A DNA stretch of 64,000 bases, taken from positions 38,418,862 through 38,482,861 of the forward strand of contig CM034233.1 of assembly GCA_019916065.1 (NCBI GenBank). Reading direction: 5' to 3'. The translations under genes and the position numbers were made by a program. Within the stretch, counting starts at the first letter, position 1, and the number at the start of each line of letters is the position of its first letter. Below are positions 41,801 to 47,800 of the stretch, piece after piece. The notes under the pieces were generated by a model. That model did no database searches. It was not told the DNA's origin and saw only the letters and a list, made by a program, of their open reading frames with translations. The DNA comes from Vitellaria paradoxa. Lineage: Eukaryota > Streptophyta > Magnoliopsida > Ericales > Sapotaceae.

Positions 41801-44800
41801 TCATTACCAAGCTATGAAACAATTATATGATAATTAGATTGCAGTACATATTACTTCTAATCCAACATTCCAAGAAATAACCAAACACATCAAAGTAGAA
41901 TGTCATTTTGGTAAAGAGATGGTACTAAAAAATATCATCAAGACAGAACATTTTTGCATAGAAGTCACAACTTGCAAACTTATTCACTAAAGCACTTGGA
42001 GGTCCTCGGGTTAGATACATTTGTAACAAACATGAATCTTATGATATATACACTCCAGCTTGTGGGAAAGCATTAAAGATATTATTAGAGATATTGTAAA
42101 TATAGAAACAAGTGTAAATTGATTCTTAGAATAATGAACCTTGTTAGAATTTATAATGATTTATTTTGTTTCCTTATTTAAGATTCATGATTATGTAATT
42201 TCTTTTTTTCCTTATTTGATTGTAATACTTCAGTAAAAATATAATTGATGGGAGAAGAGAGAAATCATCAAATTTTATCATTCTCTTTTTCAACTTGGTA
42301 CCAGAACAGCTTTGATTCCAAAAAGAGAGAAAAAAAAAAAAAAAAAACCCTAGTCTTACATATTCATCAGTCTCTCATTTCGTTCAGCAACTGCATACCA
42401 CCACTGTATTGATTTCAATTCATTAGAGTTCATCTCCAACCTCACCAAAGGCGTCGACGGTAACCGATGATTGCCACTTCCCTAAGATCGTCACCAGAGG
42501 TTGACAAACACGCTCCCATGCGTCGACTACTTTTGCTGTTTATCTTCCAAGCGCTCTAGTCTTCTGAGTGTGTGCAAGCACATTATTTCCCAAAGGTCTT
42601 CCAGCAACCTTGACGGAGATTGCCTGATGAAGGCGAGTAATCGATGATCACTACTTCCCTAAGATCGTCACCGGAGGTTGACAGACACGCTCCCATGCAT
42701 CGACTACTTCTGCTGTTTATCTTCCACGCGCTCTAGTCTTATCGATGCGTGCAAGCACATTATTTCCCAAAGGTCTTCCAGCAACCTTGATGGACGCCTG
42801 ATGAAGGCGAGTAACCGATGATCGCCGCTTCCCTAAGATCGTCACCGGGGGTTGACAGACACGCTCCCATGCACCAACTACTTCTGCTGATTATCTTCAA
42901 CGCGCTCTAGTCTTCTTGGTGCGTGCAAGCACATTATTTCCCAAAGGTCTTCCAGCAACCTTGACGGAGATTGCCTGATGAAGGCGAGTCATCTCCATTA
43001 ATTTATTGATGATTTGATTGAAGCGCAGTGTTATTTCTTTGAATCACAATCGGCATCCTTGATGTTCGTGTGATCGTTCTCGCGTTCTTGATACTCATCA
43101 ATCTACCTTGTTGCTTTCTTGATGCTAGTCGATCTGCTTTCTTGCATTCTTAATGCTCATCCATGATCATTCTGCCTTGATTAGTTGATTGTAAATATTT
43201 GGTTGTTGGCTGATTTCGTAACACACCGAACGTTCCGTTTTTGATTGGAGGTTTGACTGCCTTCAATTCCTTTTGACAGTTGTGCCTGGTATTTCTTTTG
43301 AAGACTTATTTGATTATTATTTGTTATGTCAAAGCCTGAAAATACACATGAAATCATGGCCCAATCTGTGTTCTTAAAAGTCAATGATGTCCCTCATTCT
43401 ATTACACCCAAGAAATTGCATGGTAAAAATTATTTAAGTTGCGCATATGTAGTAAAAACTTTTCTTCGAGGAAAGGACAAACCACAATATGTTACTGATA
43501 AGCCACCCTCTTCTACCGATCCTCAGTATCGTGTTTGGATGAGCGAGGATGCTATTGTTATGGGATTGCTATAACACAGTCTGGAGGATTCAGTTGCCAC
43601 TGCAGTTGAGTTTTGTGATTCCTCCAAAAAGATATGGGACTGTCTTGCAGAGTCATACTCCTAGAAAAGCAACATCTCTTGAGTCTATGAGTTGTATGAG
43701 TAGACATTTTCTACAAAACAAGGTGAAAGATCATTGTCTGATTATTACAGTTACTTGAAGGGCGTATAGGAGCAGCTGCTACAATATCAACCATTGAGTG
43801 AGAATCTAACACTGCAGATAAAGTATTGGGAAGAATTCATGATTGCTAACTTCTTACCTGGTCTTAATCCTGCCCTTCAAGAATTTAAGGATCAGATTCT
43901 GGCAACTAAAACCTTGCCTACTGCTACTAGTGCCTATGCCCGCATATAACGATCATCCTTGGGGAGTCATTCGATTAATGATCATTCAGTATAGTCCATT
44001 GATTCTTTTGCACTTGCTAGTCATCAACAAAACCATGGAGGTTCTTCTCAGGGAACTTCACGTGGTAATCGTGGAGGATACAATGCACATGGTGGTTCTT
44101 ATGGTGGAGGATGCTCTTCGAATGGTAGAGGTGATCACAAATCTGAATTTTGCAGTGGGACCAATCATACTAAGCCTTATTGTAGGAAGAAGCATGGGAA
44201 ACCAGAACATGAAAATCATGTTTCTGATCGTGCATCAACATCACTTCCAGTATCTAATAATGGAGTTACCACATCTAATTCTCAGGAGACAATTACTTTG
44301 AGCTCAGCACAGTTATAGGAACTTATTCAATCCTTGCATGTTTCTAACTCTTCTGCTTCCACTGGCACCCTAGCAAACTCAGGTAATTTGGCTCTTGTAA
44401 CCTCATCTCCTCCCTCCTGGATTATTGATTCAAGAGCAATTCACATGTGTCCAGTAAATCCTCCTTATTCTCTAATCTTCATTATATTCATCATAATATT
44501 ATATTAGCTGATGGTTCTTCTCGTCTTGTGCCTAGTAGAGGGACTCTTTGCCCTTCATCATCTCTTAAATCTCTCCTCTAGTCTTTATGTACCTCAGTTT
44601 CCTTTTAATTTACTCTCTGTTAGTCAGCAAACCAAGTTATTAAATCGTTCCATAACCTTCTTTCCTAATTCTTGTTCTTTTAAGGATCTCACAACAAAAA
44701 AGAGGATTGGTTCGGGACATGAGAAAGACGGCCTTTGTTATCTTGATCATGATCATTCAACAGAGCATACACCCCCTACAGCTCTTCATTCTTCTGTCTC

Positions 44801-47800
44801 TCCTCTTCAGTGGCATCTTCGCCTGGGTCCTCCATATTTAGCTCGGTTAAAGTTAACTATATCCCAAATTTGAGTCAAGTATCTAGTCTAGAATGTGAAA
44901 CTTGCCAACTTGGTAAGCAACACAGTAGTTCATTTCCTAGTTGTAGTATTAGTCGTGAGTTAGAACCTTTTGCCGTAGTTCATACAGATGTTTAGGGTTA
45001 TTTTCGTCTTAGTAGTGTTAATGGATTTTTGTATTTTATGATATTTGCTAATAATTTTTCCCATATGACATAGCTTTTGTTGATGAAACAACGGTTTGAG
45101 TTACCTTCTGTTACTTCTCATTTTTACAATGAAATTATTACTCAATTTGACAAAAGGAATAACGCTTTTCGTTCTGATAATGCATTAGAGTATATTCAGA
45201 CAGTTGTTCATACTTTTTGTATTGATAAAGAAATTATTCATCAAACCACTTATCCTTGCACCTCTCAACAGAACGGTATTGTTGAGCCCAAATACCGTCA
45301 CTTTTGTTGGATGTTGCTAGTATTTTGATGTTTCACATGCATGTTCTAAGCACTTTTGGGCAGATGTTGTCCTTACTGCATGTCATCTTATTAATAGGAT
45401 TCCCACACCTGTTTTGTCCAATAAATCTCCCTTCTCTTTCCTTTATCCTGATAAGTTCCCCTTTTGTTTTGCTCTTCGTACTTTTAGTTGTGTTGCGTTC
45501 GTTCATATTCTTGATCCTAATCAAGACAAACTTTCACTGCGTTCTCGTGTATCTTTTTAGGATATTCCCGCACATAGAAAGGTTATCGGTCTTAGCACCC
45601 CTCTTCATGTTGTTACTTTGTAAGTGCTAATGTTACCTTTTTTGAGTCTGTTGCATTTTTTTCTCCTAGTGGTGACTTCTTATCATTTGATTTTATTGTC
45701 TCTCATGAGGGGGCTCATTCTCCCACTCTTCCTGTTCCCTTATCCTCTATCTGTGTTCCATTGTTTCAGTGATCTTCTGGTTCAGCCACAAAATTCTCTA
45801 CAACGTCAAAACAATTAGTTCAGCCTGAACTTCCTCTTCTTGCCACTGCTTCTGAACCTTCTGCACCTCCACAACAAATTTATTGATGCAATCCTAATAA
45901 CAGGGTCATTCTTCCATTGCCTGTTGATTCCACTTCTTCGTCCGAGATACTTACTTCTTCACCTTCTTCTAACTTACCTATTGCTTTACGGAAAGGTACG
46001 CATACTTGCAATCACCATCCTATTACTAATTTTGTTTCTTATCATCGCCTTTCTCCTACCCTTTCTTCCTTTGTCTGTGCATTGTCTTCTATTTCTATCC
46101 CTCCTTCATATAAACAGGCATTATCTATTCTGGGGTGAAAACACGTAATGGATGAAAAAATGCATACTCTCCATCAGAATCAGAGGTGTGAACTCACTTC
46201 ACTTCCCACTAGAAAACAAACTATTGGTTGCCGCTGGATTTAAACTGTTACGTATCTTCCGGATGGTTCGACTGAGCATCTTAAGGCTCGGTTGGTTACC
46301 AAAGGGTATACTCAGATAAATAGTCTTGATTATTCTCAGACTTTCTCTCCCGTTGCTCGCCTAAATTTAGTTCAAATTCTTCTTGTTGCTGCCAGTCACT
46401 CTTGATCTTTATGTCAACTTGATATTAAAAATACCTTCCTCCATAGTGAGTTTCAGGAGGAAGTCTATATGGATCAGCTCCCAAGATAGAGCAACCCTAG
46501 TAGTGAGCATCTGGTGTGCCGCCTAGGACGTGCTTTATATGATCTAAAACAATCTCCTTGTGCTTGGTTTGATCGATTCAGCTCAGTTCTTTTTGATGTT
46601 GGGTATACTCGCTCTACTACCGATCACTCTATGTTTGCATATCGTTCACCCCCTAGTATTATATCTTGATTGAATACGAGGATGACATTATTATTTCTAG
46701 CGATGATGCTTCGGGGATTGTGGCCTTGAAATAGTATCTTGCTACTCAGTTTCACACCAAAGATCTTGGCAAACTTCGTTATTTTCTCGAGATTGAGATT
46801 GCTCGCTCCGCACTAGGTATTTCTCTATGTCAGTGCAAGTATGTTTGGGATTTGCTCTCTGAAACTGGTCTCTTAGGTGCCCGTCCTACTGATTCTCCTT
46901 TGGACTCTTCTACTAAGCTAGAAGCTACTTTGGGGGAGCTCTTTCCTGATGTGAGTCATTATCGACGCCTTGTGGGGAAGCTCATTTATCTCACTGTTAT
47001 TCGTCCCCATATCATATATGCTGTGGGGGTGGTTAGCCAATTCATGTATAGTCCCCGTCCTCCACATTTTGAGGCTATCTGTCGGATTCCACGGTATTTG
47101 AAGCATTCTCCTGCTTGTGACTTTCTGTATCGTCCCTCCTCATCCTTATTTGTCGCTGGCTATAGCAATGCTGATTGGGTCGGGAGCAGGACTGATCATC
47201 ATTCGACCTCAGATTATTGTACGTTTGTTAAAGGTAATTTGGTTACTTGGCACAGCAAAAAATAACAAGTTGTAGCTCATTCGAGTGCCGAGGCTGAGCA
47301 TCGTGGCATGGCTCATATTACTTCTAAGATGCTCTACGTTCGATCTCTCCTTCGTGACTTTGGTATTAACACTCCTACTCCTATGACTATACATTGTGAC
47401 AATCAAACTGCAATCTTTATTGCTAATAATCTAGTGTTTCATGAGCGCACAAAACATATTGAGGTTGATTGTCACTTTATCCGTGATCTGCTGTGTCACA
47501 AGGAACTAAGTACTCCATTTGTTCGATCATCTTCTCAATTGGCTAATCTCCTTACCAAGCCATTGCCTCGTTCTGCGTTTCAAAGTCTTTCTTCCAAGCT
47601 AAGTATTTTTTACTTATATGCTCCAGCTTGAAGGGGTGTATTAGAATTTATAATGGTTTATTTTGTTTCCTTATTTAAGATTCACGATTATGTGATCTTT
47701 TCTTATTTTCCTTATTTGATTGTTATACTTCAGCATAAATACAATTGATGGGAGAAGGGATGAATCATCAAATTCTCTCATTCACTTTTCTAACTACTTC

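Larger units (their letters stand above)
42142..47795 (+). mobile_element. Copia retrotransposon F, inserted in the 3' LTR of element C
   Basis: LTRs at 42142-42295 and 47639-47795 share the stretch from TTAGAATTTATAATG to GATGGGAGAAG. The primer site TGGTACCAGAAC follows at 42296. A full set of decayed gag and pol domains lies between, with a triple tandem repeat in the leader. C's LTR sequence resumes at CTTCCTAGAATAAG right after it. No clean target duplication was seen (AACCT against ACTTC). Confidence 0.85.
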
